DNA of 16,442 nt, from contig CALCML010000267.1 of the NCBI GenBank assembly GCA_937967765.1, positions 1 to 16,442 of the forward strand, given 5' to 3'. The notes beneath the pieces were generated by a model, which was not told the origin of the DNA, ran no database searches, and saw only the letters and a list, made by a program, of their open reading frames with translations. Position 1 is the first letter of the stretch; each line of letters starts with the position of its first letter. The position numbers were made by a program, and so were the translations under genes. Positions 15,596-16,442 of this stretch are shown here, piece by piece. This DNA is from an uncultured Carnobacterium sp. (GTDB lineage Bacteria > Bacillota > Bacilli > Lactobacillales > Aerococcaceae).

Positions 15596-15624
15596 TTGAA
15601 AAACATTTTCTTTTTATATATTAT
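15596..15624 (+). promoter_or_regulatory. SemiSWEET promoter
   Basis: TTGAAA (15596-15601), a 17-base spacer and TATTAT (15619-15624) in an A+T-rich stretch. GGAG (15648-15651) then sets the ATG at 15660. Confidence 0.6.
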
Positions 15625-15659
15625 TTTACATAGTTCGAAAAAGGAATGGAGCAGATAGT

Positions 15660-15926
15660 ATGAAATTATCAGAAAAACAAACACAAGTCTTAGGTTGGAT
15701 AGCAACATGTATGTCTGTGGCGATGTATGTAGCATATATTCCGCAAATTATGAATAACTTAGCCGGAAACAAAGGAGACTTCATTCAACCACTCGTTGCC
15801 GCATTGAACTGCTCATTATGGGTGTACTACGGAATCTTCAAGCCAGACCGTGACATCCCGCTAGCAGCTGCAAACGCACCAGGAATCTTCTTCGGTCTAG
15901 CATCTGCTTTAACAGCATTATTATAA
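15660..15926 (+). CDS. SemiSWEET sugar transporter
   Basis: An 88-residue, three-helix membrane protein of the SemiSWEET/PQ-loop family, half a eukaryotic SWEET, working as a homodimer for facilitated sugar transport. The first helix ends in the PQ motif (YIPQIMNN). The second helix carries LNCSLWVYYG with the conserved Asn and Trp of the substrate pocket. The third contains AANAPGIFFG. Length and topology are typical. It is transcribed alone from its own promoter, between two terminators with the same stem sequence. The transported sugar is unknown. Confidence 0.92.
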   Translation: MKLSEKQTQVLGWIATCMSVAMYVAYIPQIMNNLAGNKGDFIQPLVAALNCSLWVYYGIFKPDRDIPLAAANAPGIFFGLASALTALL

Positions 15927-15933
15927 TAATGAC

Positions 15934-15967
15934 AAGCACAGCTTCGATTGCGAGGCTGTGCTTTTTT
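15934..15967 (+). terminator. SemiSWEET terminator
   Basis: AAGCACAGC (15934-15942) pairs with GCTGTGCTT (15955-15963), extended inside by TCG/CGA, then T6. The outer stem is the same as in the tadA terminator, but the loop differs. Confidence 0.9.
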
Positions 15968-15993
15968 GATTTTTTGATTTCTGCGGAACTTGC

Positions 15994-16263
15994 GGATGTC
16001 TTCATAATAGCTGTAACGTTGCACCGGTTCGAGCCGAAGTCTCTCACCTTTAAAGCCTCAAAGGAGATGTACGGAATGAATTCCTACACCTCCTAAGCAC
16101 AGTGGTTGAATGGAATGAGCTTTGCTGTAACCAGCTAGCTCATTCCTATTCAACTTTGTGAGGGAAAGAAAACGAAATACTCTAAATACATAATGTATTT
16201 GGAGTATTTCTGTCTTTCTCCCTCGCGTTTAATGCGTAACACGTTACTGCTACTATAGAATCC
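15994..16263 (+). repeat. Structured repeat element, copy 3 (expanded form)
   Basis: A 270-base version of the family. The outer helix GGATGTCTTCATAATAGC (15994-16011) with GCTACTATAGAATCC (16249-16263), extended by GTAACGT (16013-16019)/ACGTTAC (16241-16247), keeps the one-sided bulge. CACCGG and CGAGCC follow (16022-16034) with GTCTC (16039-16043). CTCAAA precedes a hairpin GGAG...CTCC (16063-16093), then TAAGC. Two further long hairpins absent from the other copies lie at about 16103-16156 (GTTGAAT/ATTCAAC) and 16161-16223 (GAGGGAAAGA/TCTTTCTCCCTC). Outside, GGAACT...GCGGAT (15985-15997) and TTGATTTC (15974-15981) pair with 16260-16271 and 16275-16282. Confidence 0.75.
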
Positions 16264-16330
16264 GCAGTTCCTTCGAAATCAATCCTGCTACGACTCTTGT
16301 AAATCAAATCAATTATAAAAAGTGCGATGA

Positions 16331-16359
16331 TTGAAATCCGATATTTACAGGAGTAGAAT
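16331..16359 (+). promoter_or_regulatory. Promoter of the gene starting at 16404
   Basis: TTGAAA (16331-16336), a 17-base spacer and TAGAAT (16354-16359). Confidence 0.65.
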
Positions 16360-16403
16360 AGAGGATGTCGTTAAAAGTTTCAAAGTTAACTGGAGGAATA
16401 CGT

Positions 16404-16442
16404 ATGTCATTTTTAGGTTATAACAAAGGAGAAACATTAGAA
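16404..16442 (+). CDS. Start of an unidentified gene, cut by the window end
   Basis: Thirteen codons are visible (MSFLGYNKGETLE) after a good GGAGG (16392-16396) at seven bases spacing and a near-consensus promoter. The fragment is too short to name a family. The open frame runs off the end of the window. Confidence 0.7.
   Translation, partial: MSFLGYNKGETLE

Overview
The window reads as chromosome of a low-G+C Firmicute, most likely a member of the Lactobacillales (Carnobacteriaceae/Granulicatella-like is my best guess, unverified). The basis is strong GGAGG-type ribosome binding sites, ATG/GTG starts, TTGnnn/TATAAT promoters, a glmS ribozyme in front of glmS, and the gene set (guaB, glmS, tadA, SemiSWEET, VanY-type lipoprotein). 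There are no rRNA, tRNA, CRISPR, phage or insertion-sequence genes.

Layout. 30-1283: an HI0933/YhiN-type flavoprotein. 1436-1928 (minus): a small predicted BECR-fold RNase-like gene and, from a promoter inside its 3' end, a predicted ~120-nt structured RNA. 2075-2785: a soluble protein with a permuted Cys/His hydrolase-like domain. 2760-6127: a 3.3-kb, visibly more A+T-rich island bracketed by a 25-bp direct repeat of that gene's last codons. The island holds a DUF4336 protein and a two-gene operon of a small GxxxG membrane protein and a P1B-type ATPase with an SCALK motif, which together resemble the ferrosome (FezA/FezB) iron-storage pair. 6303-7064 (minus): a VanY-type D,D-carboxypeptidase lipoprotein. 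7274-8752: guaB. 9353-11363: glmS ribozyme and glmS. 12181-15537: a four-gene operon (low-molecular-weight protein-tyrosine phosphatase, AI-2E-family membrane protein, a membrane-anchored paralogue of the 2075-2785 hydrolase domain, tadA). 15660-15926: SemiSWEET sugar transporter. 16404-16442: start of another gene.

The most unusual content lies between the genes. Four copies of one structured element (8785-8933 +, 11477-11624 +, 11901-12035 -, 15994-16263 +) share conserved unpaired motifs (GGAUnUCUUCAUA, ACCGGnnYGAGCC, a GUCUC helix strand, YUCAAA-stem-UAA). Their helices differ in sequence yet remain paired, which is compensatory variation typical of a functional RNA. Each copy sits at the tip of a much longer imperfect hairpin whose outer arms are specific to the locus. 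At guaB the downstream arm is a decayed inverted copy of the 3' end of the guaB coding sequence. I do not recognise this family, and it is the best candidate for something undescribed in the window.

Together the genes are mostly housekeeping (GMP synthesis, hexosamine synthesis, tRNA deamination, cell wall trimming), with an acquired metal-handling island and mobile or self-extending hairpin RNA elements between them.
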